Assembly: GCA_010909165.1 (NCBI GenBank)
Contig: MU008179.1
Span: forward strand, 558,001 to 622,000
Direction of reading: 5' to 3'
Source: Anthoceros angustus
Taxonomy: Eukaryota > Streptophyta > Anthocerotopsida > Anthocerotales > Anthocerotaceae
DNA length: 64,000 nt
Both the position numbers and the translations under genes were made by a program. The notes below the pieces were generated by a model that did no database searches, was not told where the DNA came from, and saw only the letters and a program-made list of their open reading frames with translations. Shown piece after piece: positions 21,801 through 30,194 of this stretch (position 1 is the stretch's first letter; every line of letters starts with the position of its first letter).

Positions 21801-22760
21801 GGCGTGAGAACGCTAACGACTTGGCCGAGGCGGTTTCACGAGCCCAACATCGGACCAGTGAGGCTCGTGAAGGCCGCTGGAAGCAAGCGCTGGCGACCGG
21901 ATCACTATCGACGTGATCGGAACCGTGGAGGGAGACGGCTGCAGCCGCGGCTAACTTGAAGGCCAACAGTGGCCGGGAGGGCACGGCCGAGCCGTGAGGA
22001 GGAATCGGAGGTCAGCACTCGGAAATAGGGGACCTGTGGAGGTGGAGGCGGCCAAGAGGGCCAAGAGGGCCAAGGATACCGAGTCAGAACTCCAAGACGA
22101 CGGAGCAGGGGTTCTCAACGAGAGAATCCAGGACTTCGAGCGGGAGATAGAGCGCCTCCAGCTTTGCTTGAAGACGGAGGAGAATAGGCGACGGTCCAAG
22201 GAGTTCAACGTCGCGAGGCTGCAGCAGGAGCTGGAGGAAGCCAGGAGTCGGACGGGGATACCGGCCTGCCTGGAGAAGGAAGTGGCGGACCTCCGGGAAA
22301 GGATGAACGGAGGAAAGAGAGCGTTGGAGGAGGCGAGTAGCCGTCCGGCTATGGGAAGGGGAGGGGTGACCCATGGCCGAAATCAAGTGAGCTAGAACGA
22401 TTTCGGAGGAGGAGAACGCCGGCAAAGCAGCACAAGGGAGAGGCCGCCTTGGTGGCATCGAGGGAGTCCGCCCGGCTGCAGTTGGTAAGCCTGGCAACGG
22501 AGACGGGCCAGCAGGCTGGACAACATGCCCAGCTGCCGGAGCACCTCTGGCGGAGGGAATACCGGGTGCTCCGGGCCCATGTGGAGGAGGCAATTCAACA
22601 AGTCGATTCCGACTTTGCCTACTACCACGCAGAGCTCCTCAAGGCTCTGGAGGTCTTGCGCCACCCTAGGCAGGTGGGCGGACTTCCAGAAGGGTCGGAA
22701 GGAGGAGCGAGGGAGGAAGGACCGGACAGATAGCCACGGGACCCTAGGAGCGCCTGCTTG
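15861..22760 (+). pseudogene. Long coiled-coil protein of the nested element, second copy, unit 1
   Basis: It contains two N-terminal modules about 980 bp apart (FELASEATDTATEERKIVE near 17100 and 18080, then GPKKAAEVWEPWRLVERNI). Both continue into RRWTVEVLRAVYNRP and MLTKVDHLGDN. Repeated middle segments follow (TTDFLGAS / LATAMDGMLWGL at about 19430, 20265 and 21440, and an 840-bp duplication at 18960/19800). A long coiled coil comes next (RIQDFEREIERLQLCLKTEE, then LQQELEEARSR, KEVADLRERM; about 22110-22320), and the C-terminus has HVEEAIQQVDSDFAYYHAEL (about 22581-22640). The order matches the single copy in unit 4. Many frame changes. Function unknown; self-association through coiled coils is the only safe inference. 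Confidence 0.5.
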
Positions 22761-23022
22761 ACGACAGCAGCGGCGAGGAGGAGAGCAACGGAGGAGCCGG
22801 ACGCAGAAGGGTCACCCACGAGGTAAGCACTGCACTCCGCAGGGAAGGAGGAGGCCTGGGAGGCCGTGAACCGGAACCGGAACCACGGAAGGCTCGGTGG
22901 GTGAGCCGTGATAAGCCCGGCGAGGAGGCAAAACCAGAGTCCGTGAGTCCGGACTTTTCCGGACTCGAAGAAAGGCAACTCAAGTCCCCTCAAGGAGGAC
23001 CTGGACTTAGAGGTCCAGACTG

Positions 23023-23328
23023 GTGACGAGACCAGACCCTGAGGTCCGGACTCCGGGGGAAGGGTTGGGTCCAGAAGACTGGACCCCAGAGGCAAGTCCG
23101 GACCCCGAGGTCCGAACTCCAGAAAGAAGGCCGGACCTAGAGGACCGGACCCCAGAGGGAAGGCCGGACCTAGAGGTCCGGACTCCGGAGTCGAAACGGG
23201 GCCCTGAGGTCCAGACTCAGGGAGTGGGGGAGAGCCACCAATCACCAGCCCCGACAGATCCTTCTCTTGGAGGGCCCGCTGTGCAAGGGCCCACCAGAGA
23301 GATAAGCGAGGAGGCGAGGAGGACTTAG
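23023..23328 (+). repeat. Coding minisatellite (DPEVRTPE-like repeats)
   Basis: An open frame of 101 codons is built largely from imperfect 33-36-bp units that read DPEVRTPGEGL, PEDWTPEASP, DPEVRTPERRP, DLEDRTPEGRP and DLEVRTPESKR. At DNA level each unit carries the near-palindrome GGACCTAGAGGTCC or GGACCCCGAGGTCC. It lies downstream of the coiled-coil gene of the second nested copy and is absent from unit 4. It may be a disordered tail or a non-coding repeat that happens to stay open. Confidence 0.6.
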
Positions 23329-23639
23329 TGGTGATGGCTGCTGTCGCCGCCGCCGAGCGCAGCGGCACCCTCGGGAGAGGCGGGTCCGCCGCCGGATCAT
23401 CCGATTGGGTGCGCCGCATTGCTGTGGTTTCGGCCTTGGGCCGGTGTGCAAGAGCGGAATCGGGGCCAAGAGTCCGGGAGAAACGGTCTCAACCTGTGGA
23501 GCGGACGTGTACAGCAGTGAAGAGGACACTAAGATCGCCTCCTCGCGACAGAGGCAAGACACCGCCCACCTCCCGAGATACCGGAGGCGTGCCTGCCGTA
23601 CACCATGATTGTCGGCTTTCCGCAGATGTCAGGAATTTG

Positions 23640-24175
23640 GTTGTGTGGATCGCAATGGCCACTTGACACGAGGAAGTCTCGAATCTAAATTACGGAGGTG
23701 CTGGACAGTGCTCCGTAGTTTGTTATGAGTGTCTCCAATTCAAGCAAGTTTCTCAGAGCCGGTTGGGACCTCAGTTTGTGGATGATGAAGACGCGGGCAA
23801 GTGGAGCCTCTTCTATACACGCCAGTATGATCCAGAACGGGGCATTCCACCTGTAAGTTATGATGAGCTTCATATCTTCTTACTGTATGTCGAGGAGCAT
23901 CATGAAAGCTGCAGGGTGGAGTATTATCCCAGTGAACACCGGGATTTGTTTGAGCTCCAGCATCGGGGTCACAAGCGCTTACCCTGGGCCTGGACAAGTT
24001 ATGCAGAGGGTGCATGGAGGAAGTTGCAGCATCACTTTCAGATGCACCAGTGGTTTGACGGAATGAGATTGCCGCGAATTTTGGTGGGGACACATACCCT
24101 CGTCGCTTGGTTTTTCTCAAGGAATGGTTTCGAGTGTTCCATCATTTGCAGACAGGGCATCATGTGGTAGGATGG
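23640..24175 (+). CDS. Unrecognised 135-residue frame in a less GC-rich island
   Basis: Frame 23763-24170 begins at MGPQFVDDEDAGKWSLFYTR. It continues with DPERGIPPVSYDELHIFLLY, EEHHESCRVEYYPSEHRDLF, RLPWAWTSYAEGAWRKL and MRLPRILVGTHTLVAWFF. It is rich in His, Trp, Tyr and Phe, quite unlike the Glu/Arg/Gly proteins around it, and has balanced codons. Sequence upstream to about 23640 has the same base composition. There is no match in unit 4's nested element. I do not recognise the family. It may be a captured host gene fragment or another transposon piece. ATG 23763 may not be the true start, because the open frame can be entered earlier only through stops. Confidence 0.45.
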
Positions 24176-24179
24176 CCTC

Positions 24180-24726
24180 GTGGGTTTGTGCCCTAATCGG
24201 CCGCCTACTATTCTCCTTATTCCTCCTATCTACGCCCGTGGTGGTGCGGGAGGACAGCTCAGGCTACCAAGGTCATGGTGGCGGACCCTAATGTGTGGTG
24301 GTGTGTGCGAGGGCGACCAGGACCCTTGCTCGTCGGCAGCGATGTCAGACGGGCCGAGCAGCGTGAGCGGTACTCCGGGCGTGTAGAGCAGACGAGAGGC
24401 TGTGAGCGGAGGAGGTCCGGACCGCAGCACCGATTTTCCCAAGGATACGAGTGAAGTGTGAATGGTGAGAGGAACGGACCGAGGGACGAGAGACAAACTT
24501 TGAATGACACGACGCGAATGAGTCCTTAAACGTTTAGCCACACTTGGTTTTGTGGGGGTGAATATTGGAGTAGTTAGTCGAAACGAGGAATGTGTGTGGG
24601 GTTTAAACGGCGCTATGTGAGGTGAGAAACGATTGAAACGTGGCCAACGGAGCCTATCATTCTCTTGGGAACGGACCTCCTTACTGCTTGACAGATTGCT
24701 GCGCTTGGCGGCGTCGGCCAAAGTCA
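24180..24726 (+). other. 3' terminal region of the nested element, unit 1
   Basis: It shares GGTCATGGTGGCGGACCCTA-type sequence with 15400 and the terminal run GAGTCCTTAAACG...AGCCTATCATTCTCTTGG with unit 4 (58095-58240). The common end in three places, followed at two of them by the copia flank ACAAC, marks it as the true element end. No gene is seen. Confidence 0.65.
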
Positions 24727-24732
24727 TACAAC

Positions 24733-26060
24733 AACCAAAATCACAAGTACTCTTAGCAAGATATTTGGCTACCTCCAAGAATGACACATGCATTGGTACA
24801 TTGATAGTGGAGCTTCACTCACATTTGTCATACAAGATCCTTCTTTTCATCTTACCCCTTGTGAACCGGCGCGTGGGTGATGATAGTGGCCTTCAAGTAC
24901 AAGGAAGAGGCACTTTGTCGTTGTCCCGTGAGGGAGGCGAATTTTGAAGTTAGAGGATGTTTACTATGTCCCACAAATGTCAAAGAACTTAGTTCCAGTC
25001 AGACTTACAATATCAAATGAGTACAACGTTCATTTTGGAGACACCGTGATGATCCAGACACCACCTCCTAGTGTGTCATGTCTCGCATTTGTCGACCTTC
25101 AATGACCTATACAGATAAATTTGTCCCCAACACTGCTACCAACATTGCCAATTTAACTCAGCTAACTGCGGCTATGGCACCATAGGTCACATGTTAACTC
25201 ACGAAGTTAGTAACTCTCACCAAAGCAACTGTACTCGTAATCCCTATCTCGCTTGTCTCCTTTGCCGTGAATCATGTGTGTATGCCAAGAGTCGATAGTA
25301 ACGACAACTTAATGTCAAGCCGAAAGTCGTACATATGGTGGAGGGAGTTTGTAGTCGGTGCCTTTGCACATCCGCAACCCTAAGGCATAATCATGCAGAG
25401 AAGTGTTCCATATTCTCAAGCCTAAAACGGTGTGGCCGAGCGCTGTCATCAATGGCTTGTTGAAGCCGTTCGAGCCATGCTGAACAGTTTTGGACTGTCT
25501 CACAAATATTGGGCAGAAGCTATTTCAACGGCGACCTACATCAAGGAGTGACACCAGTAACACGCTGCTGTTACTGGTGTCACTCCTTATGAGGGCTGGA
25601 CTGGTCGTAAACCCAATCAACTGCATCTTCGTATCTTCGAGGCACCTGCATATGCACATATTCCCAAACAACTTCGTCGGAAGCTTGACGACAAGGCCAG
25701 CAAGATGCTTTTGTGGGATATCAAGGAATCAAGGGATATGTCGGTGAACCCGAGACTCGGGTCACGATTCAAGGAGTGTGATTATTGATTTAGCATCACC
25801 GATGACAGCCGCAGAGGGAGAGAAATGGACCATCCCGCAGTCCGAACCAGCAGATCCAGCAAGGTTGCAATTCCTTTGGATTCCGACCTTGCAGATGTGA
25901 GTGGGAGCGATGATGACCAGCAGCTGTCTGAGTGGGAGTCCGAGGATCATGGGAGCGCATCCGCACACACCGCATAAGGGCCGCCCATCTGTGTACCCAC
26001 TCCACATGCACTGCACCTCCTTAGATCCCTGAGACCTCACAAGCACCTATACAACTGCAC
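24733..26060 (+). pseudogene. pol: copia pol: protease and integrase remnant, unit 1
   Basis: The region opens with QPKSQVLLARYLATSKNDT. It then has the aspartic protease motif YIDSGASLTFV (DSG at 24803-24811), LQVQGRGT and VYYVPQMSKNLVPV. The pre-integrase zinc-binding region (HRxHVNSRKL...CESCVYAKS) is degraded. Integrase is short: from CVYAKSR it passes within about 25 codons to EFV, PYSQA-NG and LVEAVRAMLN. It lacks the segment that normally carries the first catalytic Asp, and then gives PNQLHLRIFEAPAYAHIPKQ and the SRSVI segment. Protease would cleave the polyprotein and integrase would insert the cDNA. Multiple stops and indels. Confidence 0.8.
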
Positions 26061-26500
26061 TGCAGCTCACTCCCTCACATCCGCAGCGCATGATCCTCAT
26101 GATCCGCCAGACATTAGGGAATGAAGCCTCCTTAGCGCCTGCAGCCCTGGCCGCGGCCGCCTCCACAAGGGCGTGCACTCAGGCATGAATCCTACCACCT
26201 TGAAGGTGCACACAAGACTGGGAGGGACGCCTCTCGATGCTCAACCCGGCGCACATCCGATCACGCCTCCTCCTCGCACGTAACCACGCGTGCCCCAAGC
26301 CACATCCTTGGAGCCCGTTGCCCCTGCTTGTGCACCATCTGCTTCACCCGCGCCCATTTCAAATAATAATTCATTAGTTGGGCCTTTACCAAATTTAGAA
26401 AATGAACCTAGTTTAGATGTCAATATTTTAACTTCGGACATGCCTCTTTAGTCCAAGCTATAATACAGATCCTATTGAACTGCTACACGTGAAGAGGCTT
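26061..26500 (+). other. copia linker between integrase and reverse transcriptase, unit 1
   Basis: Pro/His/Ala-rich low-complexity coding (HPQRHDPHD, PPPRT, ISNNNSLVGPLPNLENEPSL) that is typical of the poorly conserved linker in copia polyproteins. No separate gene is seen. Confidence 0.6.
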
Positions 26501-27110
26501 TGTCTGGACTCGATAAGGAGAAGTGGAGGCAGCTATTCAATCCGAGTATAATAATTTAATAGAAAATAATACTTGGGAATTAGTTAAGCTTCCTTATGGT
26601 AGAAAGCCTATACAATGCAAGTGGGTGTTTTGCATTAAATTGAAAGCGATGGTAGTGTAGAACGCTACAAGGCACGCTTTGTGTGCTAAGGGTATAGCCA
26701 AGTTCCGGTGTTGATTATCATGAAACTTTTTCATAGTTAAGTTGCAGATCATCGATACTTGTTAGCCTCAAGTTGAGTTAGATTTAGACTCACAACAAAT
26801 GGATGTTACAATTGCTTTTCTATATGGTAAATTAGAGGAGCTGATTTACATGGAACAACTCAAGTGTTTATAGATCCTAAAACAAAGGACTTAGTTTGTA
26901 GACTCTTAAGGTGTATTTATGGACTCAAGCAATCTCCTTTGAAGTGGTATCGATATTGATGGTACCCTTATCGAGATTGGCTTTGTTCGTTGTAATTGAT
27001 GAGAATGTATATTTCCTATGCAAAGATGGAAAGCTGGTTATTATTGCTTTATATGTGGATGACATCATAATTGCTACGAATAGCCGGAGTTATTATCAAA
27101 AGTGAAGACC
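26501..27110 (+). pseudogene. pol: copia reverse transcriptase, unit 1
   Basis: Reads EKWRQLFNPSIIIx-ENNTWELVKLPYGRKPIQCKW, then VERYKARFxAKG and VDYHETF, QMDVTIAFLYGKLEELIYME, CRLLRCIYGLKQSPLKWY, and the catalytic YVDD in ALYVDDIIIATN (27052-27063). These are the fingers and palm motifs of the copia RVT_2 family in the right order. Frame changes occur about every 100-150 bp. The enzyme would copy element RNA to cDNA in the virus-like particle. Confidence 0.88.
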
Positions 27111-28100
27111 ACTCTTAGTTCCAAGTACGGATGAAGGATATTGGGACTCTTACCTATTGTCTTGGAGTTCAAATTGCTAGGAATAGGGCGTAAGGTACAC
27201 TTAGTATGTATCAAACCAAATATGTTAAAGAGCTTCTTAATCGTTTCAAGCTTGAGGCAGCTCATCCTGCAGCCACTCCACTTGTGGACAAGTCTTATCT
27301 ACTGGAGCCCACCCACGAGGAGGAACGAGAGGATGCTTCACACACTTTATAGGAGGCGAGGATGCTTACTCTTCCGAGTGGACTGGACTCGACGATATCA
27401 CTCATGTTGTTTCTATTGTATCGCAATTCCTTTCTAATCCGGTTTAGCTCATTGGGTTGCGGTAAACGCATCTATCGTTATGTATCCGGGACCCCATGTA
27501 GGACTTCAATATAAGCGATCGAGAACAGGAAGATCATTTTGAGGGTTGGTCCGATGCTAATTGGGCAGCTGATCCGTTGACAAGGAAAAGCCTATCTAGC
27601 TATTGTTTTACCTTATGTGGTCAGTAGTTTCATGGACATGTAAGAAGCAGAGTGTGTCTCTTAGCTCAACGAGAGTGAAAATGATTCCTTAACACTTGCC
27701 GGTAAGGAAGCTGGAAGGTCCTTATTAGCGGAGATGGATCAAGCACAGGACTCACCTACCTTGTTGCATTGCGACAATATGTCGGCAATAGCTTTAACCA
27801 AGACGCCAAGTACCATGCTCGGACTAAGCATATAGGCATTTATCATCATTTTATTAGACAGCTAGTCTCCGAGCATCATGTAACTATTGAATACATCCCA
27901 ACAGAGGAGAACTGGCGGATATATTTACAAGAGTTTATCCAAGGCCAAGCACCAGATTTCTCTTACGCTTTAGGCCTTGTGGACTTATCAAATGGTTCTT
28001 CTTAAGTGGGAGCTCGCACATACGCTAACTTGCTATACATTTACGTTCTTATCAAGAGTGAACTGGACGTGTTAGCTTGTTAGTCTCATTCATGTTGCTT
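27111..28100 (+). pseudogene. pol: copia RT thumb and RNase H, unit 1
   Basis: The path includes RHSMYQTKYVKELLNRF, AAHPAATPLV, RPDDITHVVSIVSQFLSNP, YVSGTPCRTSI, SDANWAADPLTRKSLSSYC, SWTCKKQSVSL, LLHCDNMSAIALTKTPSTM and HARTKHIGIYHHFIRQLVSE (open at 27769-28005). This ends the polyprotein in the usual copia fashion. It is slightly more decayed than the unit 4 copy, with several extra deletions. Confidence 0.85.
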
Positions 28101-28104
28101 CAAA

Positions 28105-28116
28105 CGTGAGTGGGAG
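28105..28116 (+). other. Polypurine tract before the 3' LTR, unit 1
   Basis: GTGAGTGGGAG immediately precedes the TGTAGAGG start of the 3' LTR. It is the expected position and composition of the plus-strand primer site. The unit 4 equivalent is 63084-63094. Confidence 0.7.
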
Positions 28117-28330
28117 TGTAGAGGTTATGGCTATTAGAGCCCTAGTTAGGGCACGTTTGAAGATTATACTTTAATAATTACTTAAGTTACAGTGATGATA
28201 TGAATAGGCATCTTAGATTCAGTTTTTATAACTACTTTTATATGCTCTTCAAAAACATTGTCTTGGTTCACTTTTTTTCAATTCATACACTCTTTGTTCT
28301 ACGCTTATGTGAAATCCATGTGCCTTCACA
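28117..28330 (+). repeat. 3' LTR of the unit 1 copia
   Basis: A 214-bp LTR copy, TGTAGAGG...CTTCACA, followed by the AGAGC target duplication and then by NOP58 exon sequence AAGAAAGAAAAGGCTGAGC. It differs from the 5' LTR by scattered small changes (for example TTAATAATTAC versus TTGATTATTAC). Confidence 0.93.
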
Positions 28331-28332
28331 AG

Positions 28333-28479
28333 AGCAAGAAAGAAAAGGCTGAGCAATCAGCTACAAAAAAGGTAACGACGAAAAAGCGCAAAGTCGAGGT
28401 CACAGTTGAAGAGACAACAGTTTGAGCCGATAAACGGGTCGGAGAGTGTCGAGAAGAAGAAGAAGAAGCAGCGGACTAA
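28333..28479 (+). pseudogene. NOP58: NOP58 last exon, unit 1 (displaced by the copia)
   Basis: Reads SKKEKAEQSATKKVTTKKRK, then VEVTVEE and the lysine run KKKKKQ before TAA (28477-28479). An extra T creates a TGA after TTV in this copy. The 3' LTR end plus the duplicated AG gives CACAAG|AGC, so a usable acceptor may still precede this exon. The basic tail is typical of the NOP56/NOP58 C-terminus. Confidence 0.8.
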
Positions 28480-28506
28480 TGTTAGACCTGACTCTCCCTC
28501 TTTCAG

Positions 28507-29013
28507 GCCTGGAGGGATCCTCTTTTCTGGTGGGATGGAAGGCCTTAATTTTGCTCCCGTCACCTTGTTGGGTAGCCAACAGGATGTATTATTTATGGAA
28601 GTGTCTCCGAGACTCAGGGGAGGTGTGCCCTGTCTATCTAGGGCGCACAACCGATTTTGTGAAGGCTTCTCATAGCCTAGAGTGGCTCTCCCAGGCAAGA
28701 AATGAGGCAGGCTTCCGCCCGCCGAGCGCGAGGTAGGTCTGTTGGGGTGCCAGTCAAGCGTGTGTTGCCATAGTAGCTGAGAATCTCTGTCACCTTACAG
28801 CGCCTAACGCCTCCCGGAGAAGGCCGCCGCCCGCGTGAACCCATGCGGAGCCCTATCTCCATCGTGCCCACACATTTGTAACCAATCCGGCAGCAGGGCA
28901 CTTGTGGCTGCCAGCATTGTAAGTTATCAAATTTGCAGGTGTTTGATGAAATGGCAGGTGTAGATGCTATCGAGGGCGCTCATGAGTCACCTGGCACCAC
29001 TCTTATGATCTGA
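28507..29013 (+). CDS. Unrecognised exon cluster downstream of NOP58, unit 1
   Basis: After a good acceptor (CTCTTTCAG, to 28506) an exon-like stretch to 28732 reads GGMEGLNFAPVTLLGSQQDV, LFMEVSPRL, CPVYLGRTTDFVKASHSLEW and NEAGFRPPSAR, and ends at a donor (GAG|GTAGGT). A second candidate exon, 28939-29013, follows ATTTGCAG and reads VFDEMAGVDAIEGAHESPGT, TLMI, stop. The same arrangement recurs at about 36119-36610, 42494-42980 and 63479-63980. It may be the 3' end of another host gene caught in the unit, or an alternative end of NOP58. The family is not recognised. Confidence 0.4.
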
Positions 29014-29092
29014 CCGACAGTTTTTCCACGTGCTACGCCTGCCTCCAAGGTGGTTGGTGTAGCATAGTGCTTCCTAGCTCTTCATAAAAGAT

Positions 29093-29139
29093 GAAGTTGA
29101 GCTTTCTGTCTCTTCAAAAAGGCGAAGTTGAGCTTTCTG
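29093..29139 (+). repeat. Duplicated 16-bp element in the GLP promoter
   Basis: GAAGTTGAGCTTTCTG occurs at 29093-29108 and 29124-29139, with a third partial match (CAAAGTTGAGCC) near 29170. The pair is conserved upstream of all three complete GLP genes. It lies 60-110 bp upstream of the TATA box, a usual place for activator sites. Confidence 0.6.
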
Positions 29140-29198
29140 GCTCGGCCTGCCACACAGACAGAGAAAGGCAAAGTTGAGCCGTATTTGACCCAGGTACC

Positions 29199-29208
29199 AT
29201 ATATAGCT
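29199..29208 (+). promoter_or_regulatory. TATA box of GLP copy A
   Basis: CATATATAGC is a near-consensus plant TATA box. In copies B and C the same position reads ATATATGTATAG (36811, 43185). The start codon is about 345 bp downstream, so either the leader is long or a weaker box (GTACAAATAG near 29457) is used. Confidence 0.55.
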
Positions 29209-29551
29209 CTCTTAATGAATGGGATGTAAATGAATGAATTAAGGAGGCAGAGCCTAAACGTGAGGAGCTTTGAAATTATTGGTTCCCCGAGCCTGTTGCA
29301 TTCCGATTGGAGGATTAGGAAGGGGCAAAAGCGGCAAGCAGGAAGCCCGGGCGCAAGGCGAGCATGGCTGCAGATGAGATATTTTGATGCGTGGAAAGCG
29401 AGGATCAGATACACGCAGGAAAGTGCACACTGCGCAGGCTCGTCAGCGAGCGGACTGGTACAAATAGCGGGCCGTTGGGCACTGCATTCCAACGATTTCA
29501 TCCAGCAATTTCAGCGCTTCCGGGTCTCCGAGTCGTCGTGCGGATCGAGCC

Positions 29552-30194
29552 ATGGCAGCATCCCAGCTCCTGTTCCTGGCCGTGGCCATGGCGGCAGCAG
29601 CCCTGGTTGCAGGCGACGCGGAAGTGGTGGTGGATTTCTGCGTGACGGACCCGGCGCCCGGCAACTCCATCCGATCCACCGGAAGCCCCTGCAAGGCTCT
29701 GGCCGACGTCAAGTCCTCCGACTTCAAGTTCACGCTGGTGCCGGGCGCCCCGGGCGGCCGCCTCAACTTCGGCGTCGCGGTGGGCTTCGCCGACCAGTGG
29801 GGCGGCTCAACGGCCTGCAGGTTGCCATCGCGAGGCTGGATTTCGGAAAGGGCGGCCAGATCCTCCCCACCACCACCCGCGCGCCACCGAGATCTTCTAC
29901 GTGGTGAAGGGCAAGGTGCTGAACGGCTTCATCGACTCCGCCGGCACCCTGTACGAGGAGGTGTTGAGCGCGGGCCAGGCCTTCGTCTTCCCAGAGGCCT
30001 CATCCACTACCAGCAGAACGTGGGCAAGGGCCCCGCCTACGGCATCTCCTCCTTCAACAGCCAGAGCCCCGGCCTGCAGCTCACATTCAACGCCGTCCTC
30101 GAATCCAACCCCTCATTTCCTCCAAGGATCTCGCCCAAACTCTCAACGTCAAGAAGAGCGAGGTCGACTCCTGCGCAAGGCCTTTGGAGCCTAA
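29552..30194 (+). CDS. GLP: Germin-like protein, copy A (frameshifted)
   Basis: Encodes about 214 residues, the normal germin-like length. It has a signal peptide (MAASQLLFLAVAMAAAALVA), the Cys pair FCVTDPAPGNSI...SPCK, and one cupin barrel. Box 1 is GGQILP-HHHPRATE with IFYVVKG; box 2 is GQAFVFP...GLIHYQQNVG, matching G(X)5P(X)4H(X)3N. The His/Glu set binds manganese in the family. It ends KKSEVDS-LRKAFGA. Germins are secreted apoplastic oligomers; activity (oxalate oxidase, superoxide dismutase, or none) cannot be told from sequence. Single-base losses near 29804, 29866, 29986, 30110 and 30172 break the frame. Several of these fall in G or C runs and three recur in copies B and C, so assembly error is possible. 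No intron is seen. Confidence 0.85.

Larger units (their letters stand above)
8859..24726 (+). mobile_element. GC-rich nested element in the copia gag-pol linker, unit 1
   Basis: Very GC- and purine-rich DNA interrupts the copia between gag and protease. It is flanked by TACAAC at 8853-8858 and 24727-24732, starts TGTGGACGG and ends AAAGTCA. Deleting it restores the copia peptide NIVQQPKSQVL. It encodes broken long coiled-coil proteins (two full-length equivalents in tandem plus extra 5' modules) and no recognisable reverse transcriptase, integrase or transposase. Its two ends are not visibly repeats of each other. The coiled-coil plus the YYHAELLKALE C-terminus resembles, from memory, large plant 'putative gypsy-type' element proteins. 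A gag-only or otherwise non-autonomous retroelement is the leading guess; its class is open. Confidence 0.7.
4074..28330 (+). mobile_element. Ty1/copia LTR retrotransposon inserted in NOP58, unit 1 (with a nested element)
   Basis: The element spans 24.3 kb between AGAGC duplications. In order it has: 5' LTR, initiator-Met-type primer-binding site, leader, gag, an internal duplication that includes a piece of NOP58 plus a second LTR copy, two more gag copies, a 15.9-kb GC-rich nested element, then protease, integrase remnant, reverse transcriptase, RNase H, and the 3' LTR. Gag before pol with integrase before reverse transcriptase is the copia order. Its length without the nested element and the internal duplications would be near 5 kb, normal for copia. 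All frames are interrupted by indels and stops, so it is inactive as written. Confidence 0.9.

Noticed and set aside
8859-24726. Terminal LTRs or long terminal inverted repeats of the GC-rich element
   Set aside because: The first and last several hundred bases were compared by eye and are not similar in either orientation. Only the TG/CA ends and the short flanking duplication are supported.
24733-28100. Plant pararetrovirus or gypsy element
   Set aside because: Integrase precedes reverse transcriptase, and the YVDD, the CDNMSAIALTK and HARTKHIGIYHHFIR RNase H motifs and the initiator-Met primer site are copia features.
29443-29766. Long antisense frames opposite the GLP genes and throughout the GC-rich elements
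   Set aside because: They mirror the sense coding or the GC-skewed codon pattern, have no domain sequence, and have Pro/Ser/Arg-rich composition typical of shadow frames.
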